Assembly (NCBI GenBank): GCA_005408345.1 | Contig: SEMN01000063.1 | Span: 744,001-808,000 of the forward strand | DNA: 64,000 nucleotides | Direction: 5' to 3' | Origin: Macquaria australasica | Taxonomy: Eukaryota; Chordata; Actinopteri; Centrarchiformes; Percichthyidae | Shown: in pieces, positions 42,612-54,184 of the stretch | Layout: the number at the start of each line of letters is the position of its first letter | How positions within the stretch are numbered: position 1 is the stretch's first letter | Notes under the pieces: model-generated | The model's database searches: none | Told to the model about the DNA's origin: nothing | What the model saw: the letters and a program-made list of their open reading frames with translations, nothing else | Program-made: the position numbers and the translations under genes

Positions 42612-43065
42612 GTTCAAGCATAAACGGACTTAGATCAAACCCGGGAGGAAATGTCTCCATCATCTTCAAACTGGGCACAGAGTGAGATTAGAGGAGCAAT
42701 AAGGAGAGGTCAAAGGGTATAATGATGATTTGATTGGAGTACATTAGAGAGGAGACAGGTCTTCTCTCTTTCTCTCTGATACTAATGTCCACATTAACAG
42801 ACACTAGTGTCTATAAACATTCAAACATTGAATTATTAGAATTTAAATCAGGTTTGGGATCCGATTGTTTGGTGAGCAGAATCTCTTTTTCGGTTTATTT
42901 TGATGATTGAACTGTTCGCCTAATAAGATTGGTAATGTGTTCTCAGAGTTTGAGGTGTGGATTGGATGAAGTTTCCATGCCTCTGAAATTTAATGTAAAC
43001 CTCGGCTTTATCTTGTTCTTAAAAGCCCCTGAAAACGTGGTTTCAAATCATCAATATTTTTCTGA

Positions 43066-43147
43066 CAGTCTGACATAAGCCACAAAGTTAAATCAGAGGA
43101 GAACCCGAGACCGTCCCAGACAGTCTGACATAAGTCACAAAGTTAAA
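43066..43147 (+). repeat. 27-bp direct repeats bracketing a copied 33-bp insert
   Basis: CAGTCTGACATAAGCCACAA-type sequence at 43066-43092 repeats at 43121-43147 with a single C/T difference. Between and overlapping them sits the 33-bp copy of 42579-42611. The arrangement looks like a templated-repair or template-switch scar; an assembly artefact is the alternative. Confidence 0.85.
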
Positions 43148-43821
43148 ATTTGGGGGAAAAGCTTAAGATATAATTTATTAAAAGTTTAACATTCAAAAAC
43201 TGAGCTAATCGTCTTCATCAGGACTGTGTGGGTGATTTTTTCAGATTTGATTTAACAGTATAGAGCAAAACAAACCCAGAACTGTCATCAGATTTTGATT
43301 CACGTGTTGCTAAAACCTGATTGGGGGGAAGAAGTTTATGATGTCACATTTTCCCAACTGAGCCCCACCCAGGTAAAACATCACAGACAGAAACCTCTGA
43401 GAAATAACCCAAACTGTTCTGTACTTTGGTAGAAAGTTGTGTGTTAATGTGGGACATCATCTCTCATCTTAGCAGAAGCTGGTTGAAAAAAGGTTTTAGG
43501 GCCTTTGAATGGTTAAACTGTGTTACACGTGCAGATCTCTCTCCTTGTAACACAAAATGTCACCTTTAACTTCTGCAACACGTGGTTGAATAAGAAAGAA
43601 TGAACAGGACATGGTTGCCATTAATGTCATAAAATATATTTCTGAATATTTCATTCAAATATGCAAACACTGAACACATGAAGTGAACTCATCAAAGAGC
43701 AATAAATGTAGGAAATTAAATATATAACTATACATCTATTAAATATTCATAGTTGGAGACACAAGCCTCCTTTCTCAGCAGTATGTACAAAAAGGCTTTT
43801 CAAAAGTCCAGAGGTGTTCGG

Positions 43822-44028
43822 TCAGCAGTGGTCAGTGGAGTCATCAGACACGTCAATGTCCACGTCCAAGTCGGAGAACTCCTCATCCTCATCTCCTTCA
43901 TCTCCGTGGCCTTGAGATCCGGGACTTTTCGGCGGAGCAGCCAGACCCAGTTTGGCCAGCTTGGCCTGCTGCTGCTCCAGACTCTGTTTGCGCCACTTGA
44001 TGCGTCGGTTCTGGAACCAGACTTTGAC
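43822..44028 (-). CDS. noto: noto exon 3 (homeodomain helix 3 and acidic tail)
   Basis: Starts VKVWFQNRRIKWRKQSLEQQ after the acceptor CAG and ends VSDDSTDHC with the stop at 43822-43824. The last 30 residues hold more than a dozen Asp/Glu. Confidence 0.96.
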   Translation of the reverse strand, partial: VKVWFQNRRIKWRKQSLEQQQAKLAKLGLAAPPKSPGSQGHGDEGDEDEEFSDLDVDIDVSDDSTDHC

Positions 44029-44833
44029 CTGGAGACAAAAAAACAAGATTCATGTTAGAAATACTGCAGTAAGAACTGTATGTAGATATGTTTCTGGGGC
44101 TACGCGTTAAACGCATAAATTCTGCTTTTCAGAATATATTTTCTTACCTGAGCTTCTGTGAGCTGCAGAGCCGAGGCCAGGAGGAACCTCTCTGATCCGA
44201 CCATGTACTGCTGCCGTGCAAACTCCTTCTCCAGCCGGGAGAGCTGCTCGCTGGTGAAGCTGGTGCGCATCCGTTTCGACTTCCCACCTTTAGTTTTGAA
44301 CGAATGCAGCCCTGCGTTCACTTTGGACATTGAAGCTGCAAAGAAGAGAGGACACATTTTATCACACTGCCACGTGAATATGGTTTGACGTTTAGACCTG
44401 TCTCGCTCCGACACTTCCAGTAGCCTAAGTAATGAAAACCACTCTATTTACCTTGTGCGTAAAATGCTCCACGACACGATGACTGGTAGGTGAAAGGCGG
44501 GCAGCAGTAGACTGAATATCCAGGTTGTGTGTGGACCGCTGAGTGCAACATGTTTGGTGAGTAGACGTAGGGTGCTGTTGCCATCGGTAAGCCTACGTGT
44601 CCGGTGAGAGACAGAACCGGGGCTGCTGGTTGGTATTTCTCCCCGCACTGAGTAGGACTCGCCCGGCAGCTGGTCGTGTCCTCTGGCTTGGCGAGCAAAG
44701 CATCAATAGTGAAAGATTTCCCACTGGGAGGCTTGGTTGATTGGCTCCCCTGGTACTGCGGGTACAGCGATGCTGGTGCGTAATTACGCATGGAGAATCC
44801 ATAGGCTCCGACTGATCTGTTCGGCAACTGCAT
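43822..44833 (-). CDS. noto: Notochord homeobox protein, complete 3-exon gene
   Basis: A 258-residue homeodomain transcription factor of the Not family (zebrafish floating head), which specifies axial mesoderm and notochord and acts in the nucleus. Exons on the minus strand: 44833-44452, 44335-44148, 44028-43822, with very short introns (116 and 119 bases, GT-AG). Residues 40-50, SFTIDALLAKP, are the eh1-like repressor motif that opens Not proteins. The homeodomain is at about 147-206 (KRMRTSFTSEQLSRLEKEFA … VKVWFQNRRIKWRKQ), with Gln50 and the common intron before VKVWFQN. A coiled Gln/Lys stretch follows, then an acidic tail DEGDEDEEFSDLDVDIDVSD. The length is close to zebrafish Noto. It lies head-to-tail with emx1, 11 kb upstream of it. 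The TATA box at 44949 supports the start. A Vent-type relative is the alternative, less likely given motif and synteny. Confidence 0.95.
44148..44335 (-). CDS. noto: noto exon 2 (homeodomain helices 1-2)
   Basis: Completes a split Ala, then SMSKVNAGLHSFKTKGGKSK into the homeodomain, ending LQLTEAQ before the donor GTAAGA. Acceptor TTTGCAG. Confidence 0.96.
44452..44833 (-). CDS. noto: noto exon 1
   Basis: 127 codons plus one base, from MQLPNRSVGAYGFSMRNYAP to the Tyr/Cys/Pro-rich YSVYCCPPFTYQSSCRGAFY, then AQ and the donor GTAAAT. Overlapping frames on this strand are shadows. Confidence 0.95.
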
Positions 44834-44948
44834 TCTGCCAGGTGTTTAAAAAAGTGGAAAAATAAGATCTCGAAGGTGTTTTCAGGAAACAAGTTGTTGC
44901 TCCAAGTGCAGCAGGAAGACGAATGCTGCTCCTCCGCGGAGAGTCCTC

Positions 44949-44955
44949 ATTTATA
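44949..44955 (-). promoter_or_regulatory. noto: noto TATA box
   Basis: TATAAAT on the minus strand, about 116 bases before the ATG. It predicts a transcription start near 44920 and a 5' UTR of roughly 90 bases. A GC-rich stretch lies just downstream of it. Confidence 0.7.
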
Positions 44956-44971
44956 CTCTGGCCGGACACAG

Positions 44972-45104
44972 AGGTGTCAACAGCCCCCCATCGATCCTTT
45001 GTCTTTCTAAGTAGCAGATGAGAGAAACGAACATCCCGACAACGTATCCAATTAATTGGTGGAGTAGTACAAGCTGGGATTGTCAAACATCCTAACCCTT
45101 TGAA
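44972..45104 (-). promoter_or_regulatory. noto: noto proximal control region
   Basis: Within 150 bases upstream of the TATA box: a T-box half-site AGGTGTCA (44972-44979), a SOX-like CCTTTGT (about 44996-45002), the 12-bp palindrome CCAATTAATTGG (45048-45059) carrying back-to-back homeodomain cores, and a TCF/LEF-type CCTTTGAA (45097-45104). T-box, SOX/TCF and homeodomain input fits an organizer/notochord gene; binding is inferred from motifs alone. Confidence 0.45.
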
Positions 45105-46756
45105 TGACAAGGCTTTTGAAGAGTCGTGGGGGCAGGGAATTCAGGGAGATTTACTGGGCTACAAATTCTTGCATGGATCTTAAGTCCAAATGTAATCATT
45201 ACCGCTGGGAAAGCCTTGATGTTACCAAATCATCTTATTTTGAGCCTTTTAAGTCCTGGCTGGCCGACAGATGCTTTAAGCAGCGTAACAAGTCGCTTCA
45301 CAATTGGAGGCCGACTTAAAGCTGTACAATGTACAGAGAATATACTGTGTAGATTTATATTTCTTTGTATGCTCTTTGATTCCAAACCTTTCAATTTAGG
45401 GGCATTCAAGGCTTTAATTTACGTTTTTTTCTTAACCAGTTGTAAATCAAGAATCACTCCTGTATGTAAACAGTGCATAATCTTTTTCCTGTATAAAATG
45501 AATGCGCTCTATTTCCAAAGTGTGCCTTTTAACAGCAGCGGTGTCGCTCTTAAAACTGAATAACTGCCCCGCGTAATTGAGGCGTCAAATTCAGCGGCTC
45601 CGGTGTGGTGACAGTGGTGCTGCGGGTTTAACCTAACCGCAACTCCGCTAATCTCGGCCACTGCGTTAATCCACAGGTTGATCCACCCCATCATTTGACT
45701 GTCGCTGCTCAGACTGTGAAAGGCATCTGCTCTGGTTGATTCCTAAAACAATCCAAGTTGCTCTAAAGCCTTAAATCTGAGGGTGGATTTATTTATTTAT
45801 TGTGTATGAATACAAAATGTCTTGTGAATCAAATGAATACACTTGCACTAAAGGAGACCCATATTCTGAAATACATCTTGCACAGGATATAATATCCTTA
45901 AACCGCTTTATTTGATCGGTTTCTCATTAAAGGTAAAAGATGAAGCGCTCTGCGGCTTCTTTAAAGGAAGTGATTTGCTTTCTTACACTAGCCGAGGACA
46001 AAGACATCCTCTCTTTCAACTTGGATTATTGCCAGCTCTGCAAACTTTCCAGGCTCATTTCCATCATTTGGAGGTGGCAGAGAGTTTCTCCAGAGCCTTA
46101 AGTAACTGTTAAAACACATTTAAACACCGAAGCGAACCGCTCCTTCCCTTTGACCTCGGAGCGTTTTATTTATTCTCTTTCACTGACACTAGAATGTCTA
46201 ATGAAGAGGGCAAACACAGACTTTCTCGACCTGCCCTGAACAATAAGGATGCTTCTTCTGATGCCTCTACGACCGGACCACCCACCCCAGGACCGGTGTT
46301 TGCTGGCGTCCACTGCAGAAAATCTCTGTCCTGACAAATCGTTTAATTCACATTTAGTGTTTTATTAAACACAAAAGCTTCGAGTTGAATGACAAGATTT
46401 CAGATGCTGTCAAATCAGCTTGAAAAAATATTAAATAAGGTTTAAATTAGTGAAGCAATGAGATCAGATCAGAGACAAGTTGTTGAAATAAGTGAAACTA
46501 ATCAAAACAAGTGGAATTAACTCAACTTTTTAAAATAAATGTCCAGCCTGTCAGACTGAATATGATACTTAAACTATTTTGATGGCCAATTAATCCTTAA
46601 AGTAAAAAGGCAAAAAAAATTACTGGTTCAAATTCGTCAACTGTGAATATTTACTTGTTTTCTGTGCAAGTAAATATGTTTGGGTTTTTGTTGGTTGGAT
46701 AAAACAAGACATTTGAAGGCATCACTTTGAGGTCTGGGAACTGGTGAACTTTTTTA
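45105..46756. other. noto upstream flank
   Basis: Mostly complex, non-repetitive DNA up to about 46340, then AT-rich. Contains a 47-codon open frame at 46194-46334 (+) without known relatives. Longer frames at 45104-45563 overlap one another in three frames and look non-coding. Confidence 0.4.
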
Positions 46757-46816
46757 GACTTTTTATAGGCTAAACGATAAATTGATAATGACAATAATCA
46801 TTAGTTGCAACCCTAA
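46757..46816 (-). repeat. Family alpha terminal fragment
   Basis: On the minus strand it reads AGGGTTGCAACTAATGATTA with an AT-rich continuation, matching the alpha family start only. Confidence 0.55.
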
Positions 46817-47510
46817 TTGCCAGACCAAGTGGGAAAGACTGAAGAGTGGAATCTTATCGCCATTTTCAGACAACTTCCTTCTCCAATATTCTGCCTCATA
46901 GAACAGGCACTTCTTTTTCATGATATTTGGACTGAAACGTCCATGTCCTCTGATGACAGAGACCTGCAGTGCTGCTGCAGAGAAGTCAACATGCCCTGCT
47001 TGTGTATTGGAGCCAGACAAGGAATACACGGACCATTGTCACAGAGAGTCCTCTTTTCATAGTCATGGCCTGAGAGGAGAAAGAAGCTGGAGGGCTGCTC
47101 TCTAAACAGCTCTATGGGCCATCCTTCCCAAATGAGGCTCTCACCAACAGCTTGAAATGCCTCATCAGCACTCATTCATTCAGTATATCTGTGCTTGGTT
47201 ACATGCAAAACGCTGGCTAATTTCTGTCACAAAAAACAACCAGAGATTGTAGGTTTTACATTTTAAATAATTCCAAATATTCAACTGTGACTCTTGCTGA
47301 AGCAACTTAGTTTTTAAACAAAACTACAGTTATAAAATCATGCAAAAATAGATCAAATTATACCTATCAAATGGTTGCCTATTTGTTGGTTACACAATAA
47401 AACAGAACTTGTAGCAGCTCTGACAGACGTCATATATACATCAAGCAAGCAAGCATTCCCTTTTATAAAAAAAATCACACTTTAATGGAGTATCATATAG
47501 AAGAAGTAAT

Positions 47511-47959
47511 TGAATCATTTACTTAAGTAAAAGTAGCAATACTACACTATAAAAATACTCTGTTGCATTTCCTGTTTCAAGACTTTACTTAGATAAAAGT
47601 ACAGAAGTATAAGCAAAATGTGCTCAAAATTTAAAAAATAAAAGTACTCGTTATGGAGGATGGCATTTGCACTTTCAGAGTGTCATACATACTATTATAT
47701 TATTGGATCATACTGATGCATTAGCATTTTAATGTTGTAGCTGGGTGAGTTTGGGCTATTTTAACTACTTCATATACCACTGGGGAGTTGATTTTATTAA
47801 CATTTGAAAGAAGAATTTAAGTTGTGACTATAACCGTCATGTGAATGTACAATATTTCCTTCTAAAATATAGTGGAGTAGAGGTAAAAAGTAGCATAAGA
47901 TGGAAATACTCTAAGTACAGCACTTGAGTAAATGTACTTAGTTACATTTAACCTCTGGA
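47511..47959 (+). repeat. Dispersed repeat, family delta
   Basis: Both ends carry the AAGTA-rich signature (TACTTAAGTAAAAGTAGCAA at the left, CACTTGAGTAAATGTACTTA at the right) around a middle with TGGATCATACTGATGCATTA. Non-coding. Confidence 0.85.
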
Positions 47960-48609
47960 TGTAGTTTAAACTAAAACTTAAGTATGACTTTCAGTTGGTG
48001 GTTGTCATCTGCAGCAAAAGTTTCCCAGGAAATATATCAGAGCAGTGTTTGGGTAGTAGTCTAAAGTTTTTTCTGCATATAAAACACATGAGTTTTAACC
48101 ATGTCTATACTCACTGAGGAGTTTTAAAGATCAAAGTCTTGATCTCCAAACAATGGATGCTACAAATATAATGAATACAGGAGTTATGATATGACAGGGA
48201 AGTGAGATCTACAGGAATAAGAGCGACAGTAGAGGAGAAACTCTTATGCTCTGTTCTGTCTCACCTTCCAGCTCCGTTCACACATAACTGAATGAAACAA
48301 AAGCATTGGAGAAACACTGTCATCATTATTATTATTGAGGTGAAAGGGGGAGAGTTTTCTCACCTGCCCGACACATTTAACGGGCACTGTAACCTCGGCC
48401 TTTCCTGTCCACGCACATCCATCGCTAATGAGTTTATGAAGCCATTTACGGAACGATCCAGAACGGCCTGCCCCTGCCACCTTGCTGCTGGGACCAGGGG
48501 CTCATTACCAGGACCTGCTGGGCCTTGGCCCTCACCTTGACTATGAATGGGAGTCCAGTACAAGGGCAGGTACGCTCCGTCTGGCTCCAATACACATTCA
48601 GGCTCTGCT

Positions 48610-48638
48610 GTGGGCTTGTGTGTGTGTGTGTGTGTGGG
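48610..48638. repeat. Short (GT)n tract
   Basis: About ten GT units in intergenic DNA. The neighbouring open frames (48244-48673, both strands) are mutually overlapping and unsupported. Confidence 0.85.
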
Positions 48639-49637
48639 CAGCAGTATTTGATGTATTGATTTGATGTAATCAAATTTATTGGATTTGATGTAAAGTTACA
48701 ACTGAAACACCTGCTGGAGATCTCCCAGTTGTTAATTCACCTGGTCATTTGGTTTAGAAGTTTTACATTTGATGCAAGCTGCAGGTGAAAACTATAAAAA
48801 AAAAAAAAAGGTGCCTAATTATTGATTTAAATGAACTAATACTAAGATTTGATAAAATAACATAGCCCTCTTTTCTCGCCAACTTAGAAAAGAATAAAGT
48901 TAGTTAAACATATTTCATTTTCAGTGTAATTTACCTTGATAACAACACTAATGATCCCCCTGTCTGGGTAGCCCTTGACAGTACACCAGTGCACACCTGT
49001 TTGCAAAAGTCCAACTGTAAACATTTAGTTGTGGCTCGATATTAATGTACATGAAGTATTTCTGTTCATAAGGAAGAGTTTGACTTGACTTTTTAGATCA
49101 CAAATGCCAAATACAGCATGTCATTAAAAAAAAACCCTATCCCAATGTTAAATAATTTATATTAATTGAGAAAATTAGAAAATCTTTGAGTCTTTTGTCA
49201 AAGCACGTCTCTAGCCAGGTCTGAATGCTAACAATAATAACATTTTAACCTTTTAAAGCTGTGTTATTAGTGTATTTTAGGTTGCTGACACCAAAATCTT
49301 TCAAGGCATAGGTTTAACAATTAAACATTTCAAGATGTGAGGCACACATCTTATTTAATTTCCATTATTCTGGGACTTGAATATGTTTATTTTCAAGCAG
49401 TGATGGCTAAAGTCCTCATTTTTAACTTGAATCCAAGTCGAATCAGCTCTTTTAAAATCAGCCTACACATTAATAATTTACACCTCATTAACACTAAGCA
49501 GTGTTGTGGCTGAATGTCAATAATTTCACCGTACACGAACCCCAACTCAAAAACTAAGAGAGCCTGAGAGGGACAGAAATAGTGATAAAAGTGAGAATTT
49601 GTATCTTGTCAAAGTGCCCTCAGCCAAAACCTTTCAG

Positions 49638-49662
49638 CTCTCTCTCTCTCTCTCTCTCTCTC
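49638..49662. repeat. (CT)n microsatellite
   Basis: About 12 CT units. Confidence 0.9.
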
Positions 49663-49799
49663 TGTAAAATGTGCTAAATTAACACACAATCAGCTAAATG
49701 GTTAAAATGTGAAATGAACTGACTAATTCCAGCATTGATACCACCTCTTTTGCATGTCACTATGCAGATTCTGTGTGTTTTTCATTTACATGTGTGGCA

Positions 49800-50180
49800 G
49801 GAGAGAGGACCTCCAGTCACTGCAGCTAGGCAAACCATTAGCATCGACACCAGCGCTGTGAAGTGCTACTGTGCGAGCTGCTCTCATCGGGGCTAATAGC
49901 GGCCATTTAGAGCCAGAGAGTCCTCCATCCACTCACAGAAATGACCGTCCATGTCATTACCAACTTAATGAGGGATTAACTTTCTCCCCGAACGGTATCT
50001 GTTGACTGACATGACGGCCCCGTCCTGGGAAAGGAGGATGTGTGTATTCGACCTGTCTGACACTCCATACAGGCCGCCGAGCTGAGGAGAAAGGGATGCC
50101 TGCAGATAGCTTTTGGCATCAGAATAGCTTTTATTTGGCACGTACAGTTCATAAAGGAAATTTGAAGGATTACAGGAGAG
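49800..50180. promoter_or_regulatory. Candidate regulatory segment, 5 kb upstream of noto
   Basis: Complex, non-repetitive island with CTTAATGAGGGATTAACTTT (about 49965), AACCATTAGCATCG (about 49833) and GGGGCTAATAGCGGCC (about 49889), bounded on the right by a gamma repeat. Candidate enhancer; no conservation test possible here. Confidence 0.3.
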
Positions 50181-50284
50181 CTTCAGTATAGTGCAGAGAG
50201 GGAGACAGAACACTCTACAAACTAACTTGATGTGTTTTCAGCCACACTTACGTCATGGCTCTGGCGATGTTGGTGTGTTGGTCG

Positions 50285-50715
50285 GTCCACCACTTTGGTC
50301 AGAACTGAAGTATCTCAACAACTAGTTGATGGATTTCCATGACATTTTGTAGAGACATTCATGGTTTCTAGACGATAAATCCTAATGACCCCAACACGAG
50401 GTTCTCATTTGTTGTTTGTAGTGATTTTTTTTAAACAACTATTGGATGGATTGCCATGAAATTTGGTTCAGACATTCATGTTCCCCTCTGGATGAACTGT
50501 AATGACTTTGGTGATCTCCTCACTTCGCCTCTAGCGCCATCATCTGGCCAAAATTTATTTTGTCCAATATTTTATTTTACGATCAAATGCGTGCAAAACT
50601 AATGACATTTCCCATCAGCCTCAGCTGTACTTTGTGTTTTGTGCTAACTGGCAAATGTTAGCATGTTGACTTTTTAGCCAGCAGAGTTGCTAGCATGGCT
50701 GCAGACTCTTTGTCG
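50285..50715 (+). repeat. Dispersed repeat, family gamma
   Basis: The fuller of the two copies. It has two tandem versions of a block of the type GGATTTCCATGACATTTTGT / GGATTGCCATGAAATTTGGT with ACATTCATG, then CCCATCAGCCTCAGCTGTAC and GCAAATGTTAGCATG. Confidence 0.8.
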
Positions 50716-51399
50716 TGTTGTATTTTAAAGACAGATTCGTCCAACGCGGTTTATTTTCTTATTTCAGTCTGATACTCTTCTGTGTCTCAGCTGATGGAGT
50801 GGATTATTGGACGTTTAGCTACTGAAAGGCTGTACAACAAATCCATTTAGGTCACCTTCAGGAAAAATAATCTACACACCGGATGATGGCTCCCAAACCT
50901 TATTAGACTCAACAGGCAACGTTTCAATCCTTTTGCCAGGTGAAGTGCCAGTAGTCCTCGATTCTTATTGAGCTGTCGTCATCATGCGTCTCTGTGATTG
51001 GCTCAGCTGTTTCAGAGCAATGAAACCAGTGATGTGACAGGCTAAGAGTATATGTACTAATCACCATGCCCTCCAATCTGTATTCCAGTTCTCTGAGCCC
51101 TTTTGCACTTTGTGCTACATGAAGCGAAATAGCAGGTGCGCTTGGAAACGCCCACACAGTCCATGAGCCCAGGACCTTCTGCTTTGCACTTGTTATTGGC
51201 TCACACGATTAAAATAGGGCCTTTTGCTTTAAAGTTCTTTTGCCAATGTATCAGCTGCAGTGTATCAATTGCTAGTTGCTGAAGGATTAGCAGACTAACA
51301 TAAATTTTGATTAAGAGGTCCTCTCTGGCCATTTGTGTTGGTTTTAGACTTTGCGTTGCAGGAGTGGAACCTGAACAAATAACTGATCTGTTTGGCGTA

Positions 51400-51542
51400 A
51401 CTCCCTGTACTCAGCTACGCTAACCGGCTGTAGCTTCATGTTTACTATACAGATAAGAGCGTAGTATCTAACTTCTCACTTAACTCTGAAGAAAGAAAGC
51501 CAATAAGCACATTTTTCACAAAATGTTGAACTATTCCTTTAA
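51400..51542 (+). mobile_element. Right-end fragment of a family beta TTAA element
   Basis: Ends AATGTTGAACTATTCCTTTAA-type at 51542, like the right end of the element at 460-919, with the CCAATAAGCACATTTTTCAC block before it. The left half is missing. Confidence 0.65.
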
Positions 51543-52019
51543 GTGTATTGAAATTCAGTATAATCCGGTGTGCGGGTGCTCTCTGTTTTTTCCAGTTAGT
51601 GAAAATTTCCTTTACATTTCTTTTTCTTGTTAACTTTAGGTTTCATTTCGACATGTATTAACATTTGTAGGACACAGAGTTAATGGTTTGATTCTAAAGC
51701 TTATAGTTCATCATGCATGTTTACATGAAATTTGGTCACTTTCAAACCCCAAACTGTCACTATATTGTCAGGAAAAGTTAAAGGTCAGCTGGTAACTCCA
51801 GAGACATTTCATAATCATTTTGTAGAAAGTTTGTACTTTCTCACATGGTAGATATCTCATTTTAAAATGAAACATTTAGCCTTTTTGTACCACTGTAGTC
51901 GAGGTAACATGGCCATCAGTTTCTTGATAAATGCATAAAGTGTAAATGTCCTGTAGATGTTTCACATCTTTGCTGATTTGTCAAGCTACTTTATGAAACC
52001 AATCATTGCTGTGTTTTAA

Positions 52020-52330
52020 AGGGGCCCCTTCCCAGGTGCTTTGAGGGCTCTGTGGAGACCCCCCCACCCCCCTTTAATGGAGGTGAGAATTGGCGGGTTG
52101 GACTTTAACACTTGACCTCTGTTTACACTTCCTGTGGGTGTCAGGGCTTGTCCATAAAGCGCTGCTTGCAGAGCTGTGCTGCATTGAAAGGAGACAGAGA
52201 GCGGCCGAGCACCCCGGTGCTGCGAGCTGAAAGCACTGCTGCTCCTGGGCTGTGATTATTAGGACAGGCCATTTCCTCTCTTCACATTCTCTGTTTGCTT
52301 ATATTACTGCCACACTTCCTCGACCCCCCA
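52020..52330. promoter_or_regulatory. GC-rich complex island, function unknown
   Basis: Non-repetitive, GC-richer than its surroundings, and borders C-runs near 52063 and 52327. No open frame with splice support. Possibly regulatory; nothing specific can be read. Confidence 0.2.
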
Positions 52331-52494
52331 CACACACCTCCTCGGGCCTTTTATAGGAAAATGATGACAAACCTGCATATTCAACCTGACTGATGTTCTC
52401 AGCTTCAGTCTGGTTTCTGATGGGGATTTAATGGATGTTTTCAGTCAGAAATGGAGCATAGTGTCTTTTGGATGATGACTCTTGTATTCTTTGT

Positions 52495-52786
52495 AGGGCT
52501 GCAACTGCTGATTATTTTCTTGATTGTTTGGTCTATGAAAGGTCAGAAAACTGTGAAAAATTACTGTCACAATTTCTGAGAGCCCAACATGACGTCGTCA
52601 CATTCAGTCCTAAACCAGAGATAGAGTATATCAATATTCAATGTAAGACGTGGGAAAACATTAAATCTTACTTGTGAGAATCTAGAAACATGAAATGTTC
52701 AAATAGCTTTTTTAATATTAAAAACAATGAATGGATTATCTAAATATTTCCCTCTTAATTTTCTGTTGACAAATTGTTTCAGCTCT
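52495..52786 (+). repeat. Dispersed repeat, family alpha
   Basis: From AGGGCTGCAACTGCTGATTA through GAGAGCCCAACATGACGTCG to AAATTGTTTCAGCTCT. The short + frame at 52468-52677 is repeat translation. Confidence 0.85.
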
Positions 52787-54061
52787 ATTTCTTTGTAATA
52801 TTTGCCAGACAAATTGTCTCATCGATACTGAAAATCTGTCTCAAAAACAGGAAGTTACTGTAAAGTTTACTTGTTTGTAGTAAATGTGCAGACCTGCATT
52901 AGTACCTGTTGAACACTTGCAGTTTGTATGGACACTGTGGTTGGACCCCCACCCAATTTAACTTTCTCTTTTGTTCTGTCTCTCCAACGCACATAACAAC
53001 AAAACTCAGTTTTTATTAGTTCAGACTTGTCTGAACATTGCTGAGGCACAAATACACCAAAGATACAGAAAAAATGTAAGATGGAGGACTGCAAAGGCTG
53101 TAAATTTCATAATTTAACAAGACATGACATTCACAGTAATTGGATAGAGCAATTATATTGTTGTTATTAGTTATTAATTGTGAAATATATGACTACAATT
53201 ACTTCAGATCTCTCATAGCATTGTGCAGCTGATGTGTAGCAAAAATAATGAGTACAAGTACAGAATATTAATCATTTATAATATGCAATTCTTTAAATAG
53301 CATCAACTTATCTTCACTGTAACATACTGTCATTGGCAAAAGAAAACCACGTCTCTACATTTTGTGATTTTTACTTTTTCAAATAAAGAATGAAATACTC
53401 CTTTACAGGCTGCAAAAATCTTCTACTTCTTAGGCAAATAAAAGCCTTTCAAACCCATTGAATTATCTCAAAAGTGCACTGGAACAAATGAAATTAATGA
53501 AAATTTGACTATATATTTAACAGAACATAGAGTCATATTTGAAGTGCTTATCATTGTGGATGGTATTATATATAAGTTGATGTGACTGTCCTGGTCTCAT
53601 TTCACTTTAAAGGCACCTGCAGGGCACCTCAGCTTGTAGAAAATGGAAAAAGTATATCTCTTTTCTATACTGTGGCATGTATAAAAAAAGAGGGACAGAA
53701 ATGTAATAATGTGCTCCTACAGAACACAACTTTAGGCTGTAATATCATTCATCTGGGTTAAAGGGTTGTTTTCAAGGACCTACGTGCACAGAGTTATTTA
53801 TAATCCTAGTATGCATATCATTCAAAGGCTTCTTTCTTGTCACCTGGACTTGACAATAGAGACTTGAAGACGTTTTTTCTTATTGGGACATGTTACCAGA
53901 AAATGTCTGACTTCGTTGTCTGGTGTGTTTTGTTTATGTCTTTCAAAAGTGACCTCAGTTTAGAAATTAGACAAACCGCTGTCTGCAAAATGCTTTGATT
54001 GATTATATAATACAACTTTCCTTCAAATGCCCAAAGAGTAATAATGTAGAACATATAATTT

Positions 54062-54086
54062 ATGTGTGTGTGTGTGTGTGTGTGTT
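54062..54086. repeat. (GT)n microsatellite
   Basis: About 12 GT units, seen as poly Thr-His in minus-strand frames. Confidence 0.9.
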
Positions 54087-54184
54087 TCAATTCTTTTGAA
54101 AATGGAGGAATGTTTTAAAAGATTAGTCTTTAAAATTTTTCTTACTGTCAACAAATCCCAACAAGTCCATCTCTCAATACCTTC

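Noticed and set aside
43898..44116. Additional minus-strand frame across noto exon 3
   Set aside because: Frame-shifted shadow that starts within the intron; the true frame carries VKVWFQN.
45104..45563. Two overlapping + frames (71 and 145 codons) upstream of noto
   Set aside because: Overlap in different frames, with no homology or splice support. More consistent with GC-balanced non-coding DNA.
46620..46640. tRNA-like B-box, GGTTCAAATTC
   Set aside because: No A-box or foldable cloverleaf around it.
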